Positions 14,308 to 21,625 of a stretch of DNA of 64,000 nt are shown in pieces. The stretch is from Prochlorococcus sp. AG-347-J19. Lineage in GTDB: Bacteria; Cyanobacteriota; Cyanobacteriia; PCC-6307; Cyanobiaceae. The notes under the pieces were generated by a model. The model ran no database searches and was not told where the DNA came from. It was given only the letters and a program-made list of their open reading frames with translations. Made by a program: the position numbers and the translations under genes. Numbering within the stretch: position 1 is the stretch's first letter; each line of letters begins with the position of its first letter. The stretch lies in assembly GCA_003279015.1 (NCBI GenBank), contig QCBV01000003.1, forward strand, positions 124,001-188,000. The letters run 5' to 3'.

Positions 14308-14481
14308 ATGAGAAACAAATTTAAAAGATCAGCTTTTTTTGATATGTCTGATGACCTTTTCTATCGAATATCATTAATAGGATTTTTAGTTGTTTTTAGC
14401 TCAATGGTATTTTTCCTAACGAAATATAGAGAAAAAAAAGTTAATAATATAAGCCAGATTTCCATAACTGAACAAATTTAA
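14308..14481 (+). CDS. Hypothetical 57-residue single-span membrane protein
   Basis: ATG to TAA. A basic N terminus (MRNKFKRSAFF), a membrane helix (residues 21-42, ..ISLIGFLVVFSSMVFFLT) and a polar tail. The ATG is 2-3 bases after the T run of a terminator hairpin, so its transcription would need readthrough or a promoter in that element. It precedes a larger membrane protein by 14 bases. Confidence 0.5.
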   Translation: MRNKFKRSAFFDMSDDLFYRISLIGFLVVFSSMVFFLTKYREKKVNNISQISITEQI

Positions 14482-14495
14482 TTTTTAAAGCAGTA

Positions 14496-14852
14496 ATGCA
14501 AAGATTTATAATTTCACCGTTATTTGCTTTATCTAAGTTTTTTATAAATATTTACGGAATATTTTTAAAGTTTTTTCTTCAATTAAATGGTGGTTATTGG
14601 TCAAGAATTGGTTTAGCCGAAAATATTACAGAGGAAAGAATAAAAAAAAGAAGATTTTATATCCTGCCTTTTTATATTCTTCTAGCTTTATTGTTTGGAT
14701 TACTATCTGCTCTATATTGGTATTTTGTTATTCTCTATGTGCCACTTTCAATAGAAAAATATTTAAGTCCATTGAATAACAATATTGCTTTAATAATTGC
14801 TTTTGCTACTTTCTTTGGTTGGCTTTATATTCTTTGTAAAACAAACAAATAA
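14496..14852 (+). CDS. Hypothetical membrane protein (118 aa)
   Basis: ATG to TAA. An N-terminal amphipathic region (..ALSKFFINIYGIFLKFF) is followed by a charged stretch (ITEERIKKRRF) and two membrane helices (about 55-78 and 96-112). Strongly aromatic. Probably forms a unit with 14,308-14,481. No family recognised. Confidence 0.55.
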   Translation: MQRFIISPLFALSKFFINIYGIFLKFFLQLNGGYWSRIGLAENITEERIKKRRFYILPFYILLALLFGLLSALYWYFVILYVPLSIEKYLSPLNNNIALIIAFATFFGWLYILCKTNK

Positions 14853-15237
14853 AATGCTTACTTAGAGATGATGTGGTCCGCGGATTAAAGATTTAATTAA
14901 TCATGATTAAATCATTCTTAAGGATTCATGCAAAATATTTACGACCGATTATTTTAAATTTACGACAGTTCTGGTGATCGACTCGACCAAGGTTGACCAA
15001 CTAGATCTTCACTAATCCATGGTCTGCAACACCAAGGTAAATTAACTTATCTAACCTTTACGGTAAGAAAGTTAAGTGATCAGAAATTAATCTTTCGGGA
15101 TTAATTCTGAACTATCTTAAAAATAAAGTCGTTTGTAAAGCATGAAGAAGTGAGTAATCACTTTTACATTCAAAACTAATTTCTAAGAAAATTCTTAATC
15201 TGATTATTAAATAGATCTCCTTTCTGTCGTCACCATT
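14853..15237. ncRNA. Structured intergenic region, possible ncRNA or broken gene
   Basis: 385 bases without a canonical ORF but with several hairpins: GATTTAAT/ATTAAATC (about 14,890-14,913), CAGAA..TTAATC with TTTC loop (15,081-15,109) and AAGTGA/TCACTT (about 15,148-15,163). On the minus strand (15,030 down to 14,950) an open frame reads LPWCCRPWISEDLVGQPW followed by SSRSPELS, but it has no start codon and an in-frame TAA just upstream. It is either a remnant of a Pro/Trp-rich peptide gene or a structured RNA. Confidence 0.35.
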
Positions 15238-15267
15238 TAAAAAAGACCTGTAAAAGGGTCTTTTTTT
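15238..15267. terminator. Bidirectional intrinsic terminator
   Basis: GACC / GGTC stem extended by A and T runs (AAAAAAGACC .. GGGTCTTTTTTT). The tracts suit both strands, ending a plus-strand transcript from 14,853-15,237 and the minus-strand gene at 15,319. Confidence 0.7.
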
Positions 15268-15318
15268 ATGTCTTAAATTTTATTTATTCACTTTTAATCC
15301 ACAAATAATTAAATATTT

Positions 15319-15450
15319 TTATCTCGCTCTTTCGCGATCAGTTAATGCTTTTTCAAAAGTAAAAAAGAAAGTACAAATGCTATTCAATGCAACCAACAAA
15401 AGAACTACTGATCTTCCATGTTGATTTAATTGAAGTGATCTTTGAGTCAT
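15319..15450 (-). CDS. Hypothetical 43-residue membrane protein
   Basis: Minus-strand ATG at 15,450 to TAA. The start MTQRSLQLNQHGRSVVLLLV runs into a hydrophobic helix (..VALNSICTFFFTF) and a charged end (EKALTDRERAR). The low-repetition sequence with a clean topology looks like a real small membrane protein. It is followed by the bidirectional terminator and lies 4 bases after the end of the gene at 15,455. Confidence 0.6.
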   Translation of the reverse strand: MTQRSLQLNQHGRSVVLLLVALNSICTFFFTFEKALTDRERAR

Positions 15451-15454
15451 ACTT

Positions 15455-15637
15455 TTAATAATCTTCATTGTAATCGGATGGACTACCGGTTAAAGAACAA
15501 ACAACTGATTCCTCTTTTTTCATTTCTTTTATTTCCATTATTGGTCTGCCCATTTTCTTAAGAACATCTATATCTTCTTTAGTCTGACAGCGAGCAATTA
15601 TGTTTCCTTTTTGATCAAAGCAACTGTAGTAAGTCAT
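15455..15637 (-). CDS. Hypothetical 60-residue protein, MTYYSCFDQKGN type
   Basis: Minus-strand ATG at 15,637 to TAA. A compact beta-rich N terminus (YYSCFDQKGNIIARCQT) has two cysteines; the middle is helical (KEDIDVLKKMGRP) and the end polar. Probably co-transcribed with 15,319-15,450. I believe homologues exist in other marine picocyanobacteria; function unknown. Confidence 0.62.
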   Translation of the reverse strand: MTYYSCFDQKGNIIARCQTKEDIDVLKKMGRPIMEIKEMKKEESVVCSLTGSPSDYNEDY

Positions 15638-15660
15638 TTTATTAAATACAATTTAAAGTT

Positions 15661-15708
15661 CATGGTTGATTTCAGTTGCAGCAATGCAACCGACTCATGA
15701 CAACCATG
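15661..15708. ncRNA. Nested hairpin with a GNRA loop
   Basis: Outer arms CATGGTTG (15,661-15,668) and CAACCATG (15,701-15,708); inner hairpin GTTGCA-GCAA-TGCAAC (15,675-15,690) whose loop is a GNRA tetraloop on the plus strand. It lies between a minus-strand gene start and the 79-bp element. It could be a 5' UTR structure of either flanking gene. Confidence 0.35.
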
Positions 15709-15760
15709 TTTCTAATTTAGGTCAGCCATAGATTTAAATGGCTAAAAAAACATACCTCTT

Positions 15761-15839
15761 TCCGTACCTAAATGTTCCTCAAACCGCACACATTAGATAC
15801 GCAGTGTTTTAGTCAAATCATTTAGAACAAAGAGGTAGT
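15761..15839 (+). repeat. 79-bp upstream element, copy B
   Basis: Gap-free match to 3575-3653 with the same blocks (TCCGTAC, TGTTCCTC, AACCGCACACAT, TTAGAACA). It ends just before a 12-codon ORF (15,843-15,881) and the WLD-LIN gene at 15,865. The downstream genes of the two copies are unrelated, so the element is likely regulatory or an RNA in its own right. Confidence 0.55.
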
Positions 15840-15864
15840 TAAATGAACATACAAAGGAGAATTT

Positions 15865-16002
15865 ATGAGTGGAGATTTTGAGACTCTTGAAATTAATCAA
15901 CCAAAAATTAAATATTTAAAACCAGAAGATAATACAAAATGGTTAGACAAATTAATTAATAATATTGAGGACATGAAGAAGAAGATATCAAAAGATTCTT
16001 AG
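15865..16002 (+). CDS. WLD-LIN family protein (45 aa)
   Basis: ATG to TAG, with AAGGAG 5 bases upstream. The N terminus differs from its paralogues, but NTKWLDKLINNIEDMKKKIS matches the cores at 12,295-12,411 and 13,213-13,320. The 79-bp element lies directly upstream, and a 12-codon ORF overlaps its start in another frame and could tune translation. Confidence 0.6.
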   Translation: MSGDFETLEINQPKIKYLKPEDNTKWLDKLINNIEDMKKKISKDS

Positions 16003-16138
16003 AAATTTAAGAAAGAAACTTTTTTATTTGACCTTTAGTTTGAATGAAAAGAAATTCAAAAAAGAATTTAAATTTTGTATTTAAGGTAACCGCTTTTTTG
16101 TGAGCATTATTCAGAATAAGAGTCCGACTATTTTTTTT

Positions 16139-16282
16139 ATGCAAAAAAATTTAGATGAAAATTCTTATGATAAAAGAATTGAAAATATAGAAAAAGGAAA
16201 ATCTTATTTAAAAAGTAATGGATTTTTTAAATCAAAATCTAATCTATTCGAAGACATACAAAGATTTATCTATAAAAGGTAA
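16139..16282 (+). CDS. Hypothetical 47-residue basic protein
   Basis: ATG at 16,139 to TAA; the frame is open back to a GTG at 16,100, which is the alternative start. Lysine-rich and helical, no membrane segment. No match recognised; coding status uncertain. Confidence 0.4.
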   Translation: MQKNLDENSYDKRIENIEKGKSYLKSNGFFKSKSNLFEDIQRFIYKR

Positions 16283-16400
16283 TTTAAAAAATATTTTTTA
16301 CTTTTGATTAATTAAATCTCTCCATAAGCAAGCCATCACATAAAAGAAAGAAAGACTTGAAAAGGTAAAGAGAAAAAAAGAATGGGTCAATTTTCTATAA

Positions 16401-16505
16401 CTAAATTAGACCAAATAATCCTGCAGTAAAACCAACAGCCGAAAAGAATGTGAACTCAATCAAATCTCTTGGGGCAGAGTTCATAAATAAACCGATTTGA
16501 GTCAT
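16401..16505 (-). CDS. Hypothetical 34-residue membrane peptide
   Basis: Minus-strand ATG at 16,505 to TAG. A short start (MTQIGLFMNSAPRDLIEF) is followed by a hydrophobic, small-residue-rich segment (TFFSAVGFTAGLFGLI). It sits 4 bases after the stop of the next gene and is probably on the same transcript. It lacks the Hli motif. Confidence 0.45.
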   Translation of the reverse strand: MTQIGLFMNSAPRDLIEFTFFSAVGFTAGLFGLI

Positions 16506-16509
16506 GATT

Positions 16510-16704
16510 TTATGACTTGAGAGAATCTTTTAAATCAAACTTTTCAGCTTTTTCAATTTGACACTCAGTATCATCTTCAGCACATTTGATTTCAGCTTTT
16601 TTGTTCATGTGGCTACTACAACCGCCTGCTATAACTGGTAAACCGGTCGTAGCCGTAAAACCAGTTAAACATGCAAAAGCTATATAAGGAAAAAGTCTTT
16701 TCAT
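16510..16704 (-). CDS. Small exported protein with lipobox-like signal (64 aa)
   Basis: Minus-strand ATG at 16,704 to TAG. The signal sequence (MKRLFPYIAFACLTGFTATTG) is followed by VIAGGCSS, a possible lipobox (Cys29), then a charged mature part with CAEDDTEC. Probably exported or lipid-anchored; the two distal cysteines may pair. Its start overlaps the stop of the ORF at 16,701-16,793. Confidence 0.6.
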   Translation of the reverse strand: MKRLFPYIAFACLTGFTATTGLPVIAGGCSSHMNKKAEIKCAEDDTECQIEKAEKFDLKDSLKS

Positions 16705-16793
16705 TTAATTGTTACTTTATGTAAACTTATTATGTTACATAAAAAGCTCAAGTGTGAGTAGCTGATAATTCGCGTGCACCCCATACCAATCAT
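16701..16793 (-). CDS. Possible 30-residue upstream peptide, M-x-GMG type
   Basis: Minus-strand ATG at 16,793 to TGA, overlapping the next start (ATGA). It begins MIGMGCTRIISYSHL; another 30-codon ORF at 17,453-17,545 begins MGGMGVHRTVLHRIY. It may be a translated leader of the exported protein. Low evidence on its own. Confidence 0.3.
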   Translation of the reverse strand: MIGMGCTRIISYSHLSFLCNIISLHKVTIK

Positions 16794-16905
16794 CTAAAGT
16801 GATTGAGCAAACCTATGAGTTTTATATTTATCTGAGTATTTTTACTTATATGTTGAGTTGAAGACTTTAAATAATTAATGTTTGTTTTGGGTTTATATAT
16901 AAGTC

Positions 16906-17061
16906 ATGGATAAAGAACATTTAATTGATTTAATATCTAATAGCATTATTTCTGAGATTAAAGATCTCGAAATTAATGAGGAAAAATTGATTGCAAATAA
17001 TTATTTAAATAATCTGAATTTAAATCAGCTTAGAATAATTTCTAAAGAATTTATTTTGTAA
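16906..17061 (+). CDS. Hypothetical 51-residue acidic/helical protein
   Basis: ATG to TAA. Begins MDKEHLIDLISNSIISEIKD and continues with Leu/Ile/Asn-rich helical sequence (..NNYLNNLNLNQLRII..). Soluble; the regular leucine spacing suggests a helical pair. No family recognised. Confidence 0.45.
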   Translation: MDKEHLIDLISNSIISEIKDLEINEEKLIANNYLNNLNLNQLRIISKEFIL

Positions 17062-17139
17062 TTTTTATTGAATATTTATTTAAATAAATTAGATTTTCTT
17101 TACTATCATTTGAATTTTAATAAGTTAATACCTTTTAAT

Positions 17140-17325
17140 ATGAATGATTCAGAAGAATTTAAACCTAGCCTTAAACAAATAAATGAGGATATCAGACCTA
17201 CATGGGAAGATATCAAAAAACAATCAGAGGTTTTAGTTAACAAACTTGGTTGCCCTAGATCATTTGTAGGAGGAATGCTTCATGCAATAGCAAGCGACTT
17301 CTCTGATATGAAAACTTGGGAATAA
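17140..17325 (+). CDS. Hypothetical 61-residue protein
   Basis: The frame is open from TTG 17,068, but the ATG at 17,140 (MNDSEEFKPSLKQINEDIR) is the better start, as the upstream part is low-complexity and AT-rich. The C-terminal NKLGCPRSFVGGMLHAIASD looks like a conserved core. Soluble, small, function unknown. The next ORF starts on the base after its stop. Confidence 0.55.
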   Translation: MNDSEEFKPSLKQINEDIRPTWEDIKKQSEVLVNKLGCPRSFVGGMLHAIASDFSDMKTWE

Positions 17326-17475
17326 ATGAAAAACTTATTACTTACACCACTTTTCAAACTATTCAAAAAAAGTACTTTCCTCTTATCACTAAATCAAAAC
17401 TCGTGCCCTGTTTTAGATGCTGAAGACATAAAAAAGCAAGAACAGAAAGAAGCTATTGAAAGGTTGTACCCGTAA
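17326..17475 (+). CDS. Hypothetical 49-residue protein
   Basis: ATG immediately after the previous TAA. A basic hydrophobic start (MKNLLLTPLFKLFKKSTFLL) is followed by an acidic helical end (AEDIKKQEQKEAIERLYP). The adjacency suggests co-translation with the 61-residue gene. Its last 23 bases overlap an opposite-strand ORF. Confidence 0.45.
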   Translation: MKNLLLTPLFKLFKKSTFLLSLNQNSCPVLDAEDIKKQEQKEAIERLYP

Positions 17476-17545
17476 ACTTATAACAGAAATGTATCAGATC
17501 ATATATACGATGCAGCACGGTCCTATGCACCCCCATGCCACCCAT
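17453..17545 (-). CDS. Possible 30-residue peptide, RTVLHRIYDLIHFCY type
   Basis: Minus-strand ATG at 17,545 to TAG. It reads MGGMGVHRTVLHRIYDLIHF, then CYK and a short tail. From memory, similar RTVLHxIYDLIxFCYG peptides recur in marine picocyanobacteria; this cannot be checked here. Overlaps the end of the plus-strand gene. Confidence 0.35.
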   Translation of the reverse strand: MGGMGVHRTVLHRIYDLIHFCYKFTGTTFQ

Positions 17546-17641
17546 TACTTTCCTAAATTGTTACTTTGATGGATAATAAACATATAAAAAAATCTGATTC
17601 TAGCAAAATTCTAGCAGATAAATTCCTTCAATTCCCTTGAT

Positions 17642-18100
17642 ATGACTGAAGAAAATTTTTGGCTAATGAAAAGTGAGCCTGATGCTTACAGCATAGATAC
17701 TTTAAAAAATGACGATGTAACTTTATGGGATGGAATAAGAAATTATCAGGCTCGAAATTTTATGAGAAAAATGAATAAAGGAGATCAAGTTTTTTTCTAT
17801 CATTCGAACTGTAAACCCCCAGGTATTGTTGGACTCATGGAGGTAATAGATCTAAATATTGTTGATCCTACTCAATTTGATAAAGATTCAAAATATTTTG
17901 ATCCAAAATCTAAACCTGATAATCCGAGATGGGATTGTGTAAAAGTAAAATATAAATTTAAGTCAAATAAGATTTTAAGTTTACCTGAGTTAAAAATTTT
18001 ATTTAATGAGGATGAATTATTAGTCGTAAAAAAAGGGAATAGATTATCTATATTACCTGTAAGAAATGATGTGGCCAATATACTTCTAGAAAAAATATAA
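17642..18100 (+). CDS. EVE-domain protein (152 aa)
   Basis: The sequence FWLMKSEPDAYSIDTL, LWDGIRNYQARNFMRKMNKG and FFYHSNCKPPGIVG is the signature of the EVE domain (PUA-like superfamily, as in human THYN1). EVE proteins bind modified bases in DNA or RNA; family length is about 150 residues, so this is the complete domain. Convergent with the DUF2811 gene, 6 bases apart. Confidence 0.88.
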   Translation: MTEENFWLMKSEPDAYSIDTLKNDDVTLWDGIRNYQARNFMRKMNKGDQVFFYHSNCKPPGIVGLMEVIDLNIVDPTQFDKDSKYFDPKSKPDNPRWDCVKVKYKFKSNKILSLPELKILFNEDELLVVKKGNRLSILPVRNDVANILLEKI

Positions 18101-18106
18101 AAAATT

Positions 18107-18358
18107 TTAATCCTTAAAATTCATTGAAAACATATTTCCGATGTATAGTCTCGTTAAATCCCTATTTTGAAATCCTTTTTGCATCAAAAATCCTGCAATA
18201 GCAGCTTGCAATATTCTGTATTGATCCCAATTAGGATGCTCCTCAACAAATTCTTTCATTGCCTTTTGAAGATTTTCTTGAAGTTCGCATTTTAAGCTAA
18301 TTACTTCATCTTTCTGATTTAAAACTATTTTATCTACATCGTAATTTAACTCTTTCAT
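18107..18358 (-). CDS. DUF2811 protein (83 aa)
   Basis: Contains the family core ELQENLQKAMKEFVEEHPNW and AAIAGFLMQKGFQNRDLTRLY. DUF2811 is a small cyanobacterial family of unknown function. Minus-strand ATG at 18,358; a 312-base gap lies upstream. Confidence 0.78.
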   Translation of the reverse strand: MKELNYDVDKIVLNQKDEVISLKCELQENLQKAMKEFVEEHPNWDQYRILQAAIAGFLMQKGFQNRDLTRLYIGNMFSMNFKD

Positions 18359-18670
18359 ATTAAAAAATTTGTTGGAATTTAAATCTACAAGAACTAGTTT
18401 TCTTTAAAATCACTAAATCGTCAACATGTATTAATAAGAAACTGTCTCAATTAATAGAATCATGAGAATATTGTAATCGCAATGGTTATAAAGGAAAACG
18501 ATTTTTGAAAAATAAATTTTACTTAAATATTAAAGATTGATATAAAATCATGAGTTTTCCACATACTTTAGTTCAATAGTTAATTTTACAAAATTAGTTG
18601 TGGAAAAGTTGTGAAAAAGATTTTTGAGAACGGGGAAATATTTTGCATAATTTCCAATTTTATTTATTTT
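18359..18670. other. Intergenic 312 bp with DnaA-box-like sites
   Basis: No gene. TTTTCCACA at 18,555-18,563 (plus), its inverse TGTGGAAAA at 18,599-18,607 and TTGTGAAAA at 18,609-18,617 resemble DnaA boxes (TTWTNCACA). Three in about 63 bases of AT-rich DNA may bind DnaA or may be chance. Confidence 0.35.
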
Positions 18671-19042
18671 TTAATCCATTGATTCCCACATGTTTTTTAT
18701 TTCATAAAATAAATTTTTTGCTATTGGTATCGGCCAATACATTTCGAAAGATCTAGTTAGATCTTGACTTTCAAAAACGAACCTTAAACTCCATTGATCT
18801 TTTTTACCCTCTAACTCAATATACCAAGGCATTTTTTCCAACTCTAAAGTAATAAACTCCTCATCCATGAGTTCGTTACTTAAAACTGAAAGTTGTTCAT
18901 TAATTTTTAGAAGTAGAAGATAAAGTAAATGAAACTCACTTTTTTGTAACTCAATTGACCAATTATCAACTCCTATCAAAAAACAAAATTTACCTTTCTT
19001 GAAATCTTTAAGTAATCTCCATCTTTTTTGGTTTTTTACCAA
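18671..19042 (-). CDS. DUF1818 protein (123 aa)
   Basis: Shows the family layout: W-R-L near the start, NWSIELQKSEFHLLYLLL, LMDEEFITLELEKMPWYIEL and a final block SFEMYWPIP. DUF1818 is confined to cyanobacteria and plastid-bearing lineages and has no settled function. It starts 2 bases after the stop of rpoZ; both are on the minus strand and probably co-transcribed. Confidence 0.78.
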   Translation of the reverse strand: MVKNQKRWRLLKDFKKGKFCFLIGVDNWSIELQKSEFHLLYLLLLKINEQLSVLSNELMDEEFITLELEKMPWYIELEGKKDQWSLRFVFESQDLTRSFEMYWPIPIAKNLFYEIKNMWESMD

Positions 19043-19044
19043 AA

Positions 19045-19281
19045 TTAACCTGGAAGTAAATCTGGTTGGTCTTGTTCGTCGCTGAGTTCGATAATTGACC
19101 TTTGAACAGGTTTGATAGTTGACTCCTCCAATAGTCCATCAAAATCATCAAAACGTCTTTGTTTAGCTCTGAAAGCAATTTTAACTGTAGTTAAGTATCT
19201 GTTAGTTGATTTTCTTATTAAACTCTCCCCTCTTTTGGCCAGATCATTAGAATCAATCCCTGTATTATTTGATATGTTCAT
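19045..19281 (-). CDS. rpoZ: RNA polymerase omega subunit (78 aa)
   Basis: The cyanobacterial omega signature is visible: [20 protein letters not shown] followed by [10 protein letters not shown] and an acidic tail. Omega binds RpoC-type subunits and helps assemble the polymerase. Normal length for the group. Transcribed away from the divergent Hsp70-like gene, 96 bases apart. Confidence 0.88.
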   Translation of the reverse strand: MNISNNTGIDSNDLAKRGESLIRKSTNRYLTTVKIAFRAKQRRFDDFDGLLEESTIKPVQRSIIELSDEQDQPDLLPG

Positions 19282-19377
19282 TTAAAAATTTTTATTATAA
19301 AGTATATCTTACAGTTTACTAGGCAGATTCAAAACATAAATTACAAAATGCACTTAATTGATTCCTAAAAATTTAAC

Positions 19378-20946
19378 ATGGAAAAAATTTTATCTGGAAC
19401 GCTTGCTATTGATTTGGGTAATACTAATACAGTAGTAGCTTTTCAGGATCAAAAAGATATAAATTGTGTTTTAGTTGAAATACCAAATATTACATCATCT
19501 CCAGGAGTTATCCCTACAGCGGTTTGGTTCGAAGAACCTTCAAAAATTTTAAAAATTGGCATTAGTGCCTTGAAGATGAAAGATGATTCTAATTCAGATT
19601 TGTTTTTTCATTCGAATTTTAAAAGATTAATTGGAAATCCTAGTGAAAAAATTTACCAAAAAAATATTTTAAAACCTAGTGAGTGTGGAGAAAAATTTTT
19701 CAAATTTTTGTGGGCAGAAATTCCAAAAAAATATGAAATCAAGAGACTTATTTTGACTGCCCCTATTGATACTTACAAAGGTTATAGAGAATGGTTAGTT
19801 AACCTATGTGGGGAATTATCAGTAGATGAAATTGCACTAGTTGATGAGCCTACTGCTGCAAGTTTAGGAATTGATGTCCCTTTTGGCTCCAAAATAATGA
19901 CATTAGATATTGGAGGAAGCACAATAGATATGAATATAGTAAAAATACAAGGAGGAGAAGGAAAGTCAGGCCCAATAGCCGAACTATTAAAATTCAAAGG
20001 AAATGACGTTAGCTCAATTTCAAAACAAAAAATAAGATGTGCTGAAATAATTAGTAAAACAGGCTCAAAGATTGGTGGAAAAGATATTGATCAATGGATC
20101 GTTAATCACTTTATTAAAGATAATAAATATGCAATTAATCTTTTAAAAGCTGAAGAAATAAAATGTAAACTTAGCTCATCTACAATTAAATATGAAGAGA
20201 AATATCCCACAAAATTATTGACTGAGGGATTTCAAGAAAAAGACTTTTACCTGAGTAAAGAAATATTTGAGAGAATTATTATTGAGAATAATCTCCTTAA
20301 TCATCTTAATTCCTTACTAAAAGAATTATTAAATGAAGCAAGAGGGAAATTTTGCACAGTAGACGACTTAAGTGCGATTATTTTGGTTGGAGGGGGAACT
20401 CAAATACCACTTATTAAAGAATGGATAACGAAAAAGATCTCAAAAGTTGAAATAATGTCTCCTCCTCCTATTGAATCAATAGCTTTAGGCGCTTTAGCAA
20501 TGACCCCAGGTGTAAAAATTAAAGACATCTTAAATAAAGGATTATCTATACGATTATTAAATAAAAGAGAACAAAAACACTTCTGGCATCCTATTTTTTG
20601 CAAAGGTCAAACATGGCCAACTGAAAACCCATTTAAACTGATCCTTCAAGCAAGTAAAAATAATCAGAAAATTTTTGAAATTATTATTGGAGAAACAAAA
20701 AAAGAAAGAGAATATGATGTTGTTTTTGAAAATGGATTACCAAAGTTATCAGAGGTTCAAAATGAAGAAGAAATTATAAAATGGGATAAAAAACCGCTCA
20801 AAATCAAACTAAATAATGAAACTGATCTTGGGAAAGACAACTTAAAACTTTTCTTCAAAATCACCAAAAAAGCTGATTTATTGGTTAAATGTTTTGATAT
20901 TAATGATGAATTTTTAGGGGAATATAATTTAGGTAATATCTTCTAA
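19378..20946 (+). CDS. Hsp70-like ATPase (522 aa)
   Basis: The actin-like ATPase motifs of Hsp70 are present: phosphate 1 AIDLGNTNTVVAFQ, phosphate 2 MTLDIGGSTIDM and adenosine IILVGGGTQIPLIKEW, plus LVDEPTAASLGID. The C-terminal part (from about residue 390) is short and unlike the DnaK substrate domain, and the protein is about 110 residues shorter than DnaK. It is therefore an Hsp70 relative, not the main DnaK. Clients unknown. Confidence 0.8.
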   Translation: MEKILSGTLAIDLGNTNTVVAFQDQKDINCVLVEIPNITSSPGVIPTAVWFEEPSKILKIGISALKMKDDSNSDLFFHSNFKRLIGNPSEKIYQKNILKPSECGEKFFKFLWAEIPKKYEIKRLILTAPIDTYKGYREWLVNLCGELSVDEIALVDEPTAASLGIDVPFGSKIMTLDIGGSTIDMNIVKIQGGEGKSGPIAELLKFKGNDVSSISKQKIRCAEIISKTGSKIGGKDIDQWIVNHFIKDNKYAINLLKAEEIKCKLSSSTIKYEEKYPTKLLTEGFQEKDFYLSKEIFERIIIENNLLNHLNSLLKELLNEARGKFCTVDDLSAIILVGGGTQIPLIKEWITKKISKVEIMSPPPIESIALGALAMTPGVKIKDILNKGLSIRLLNKREQKHFWHPIFCKGQTWPTENPFKLILQASKNNQKIFEIIIGETKKEREYDVVFENGLPKLSEVQNEEEIIKWDKKPLKIKLNNETDLGKDNLKLFFKITKKADLLVKCFDINDEFLGEYNLGNIF

Positions 20947-20953
20947 ACACATG

Positions 20954-21490
20954 CTAATCAAGAAAAACTCCTTCTTCATTATCAACATTATTTAAACGTA
21001 AACTAATGTTTTCATTTTTACTAGTTGGAACTTTTTTGCCGCAAAAATCAGGTTGAATTGGTAATTCTCTATGACCCCTATCTATCATTACTAACAACAA
21101 TATTCTTTTAGGTCTGCCCCATGAATATAAAGAATCCATTGCAGCTCTAATTGTTCTCCCTGTAAAGATTACATCATCTATCAAGAGAATATCTTGTTTC
21201 TCAATAGGAGTTGGAATATCAGTTGCTTTTATTAGTCTAGTTCCAACCCTATTTTGATCATCTCTATAAAAAGTTGGATCAATTACTCCTTTTCTTATTT
21301 TTAAACCTGTCATACGGAATAATTCTTTTTCTATAACTTCGGCGAGATCAATTCCTCTAGTAGGAATTCCAACTAAAAGAAGGTTATCCAAGTTATTAAC
21401 TTTTTCAATGATTTCGGAAGTTAATCGTGAAAGGGTTTTTCTAAGCTCTACTTCAGAAAGTATTACGATCCTTTTAGCTTTTTTGGACAT
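20954..21490 (-). CDS. pyrR: PyrR: pyr operon regulator / uracil phosphoribosyltransferase (178 aa)
   Basis: PRPP-binding motif LLIDDVIFTGRTIRAAMD and the region LVGIPTRGIDLAE identify PyrR. The frame opens 45 bases upstream (21,535), but MSKKAKRIVIL at 21,490 matches the usual start. It makes UMP from uracil and PRPP; RNA-binding attenuation is known in Bacillus, less sure in cyanobacteria. Convergent with the Hsp70-like gene. Confidence 0.85.
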   Translation of the reverse strand: MSKKAKRIVILSEVELRKTLSRLTSEIIEKVNNLDNLLLVGIPTRGIDLAEVIEKELFRMTGLKIRKGVIDPTFYRDDQNRVGTRLIKATDIPTPIEKQDILLIDDVIFTGRTIRAAMDSLYSWGRPKRILLLVMIDRGHRELPIQPDFCGKKVPTSKNENISLRLNNVDNEEGVFLD

Positions 21491-21625
21491 GATTTTTAAA
21501 TAAATAAAATTCGTTAAATTTCCATAAATTAGCAAAAGCTAACTATTTTAAATATAAATTGTTAAAGAGCAGCATTTGCAGCTAAATTTAAGATTGGATC
21601 ACTTAACAATACATTTGATCTAGAT

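Noticed and set aside
14870-15240. Reading the hairpin-rich gap as tmRNA, SRP RNA or 6S RNA.
   Set aside because: No tag reading frame, tRNA-like ends, GGAA/AGCAG SRP loop or large-bubble 6S fold could be recognised.
18359-18670. The DnaA-box-like cluster as a replication origin.
   Set aside because: dnaN and other origin-linked genes are absent and there is no skew information, so only an unproven regulatory cluster is claimed.
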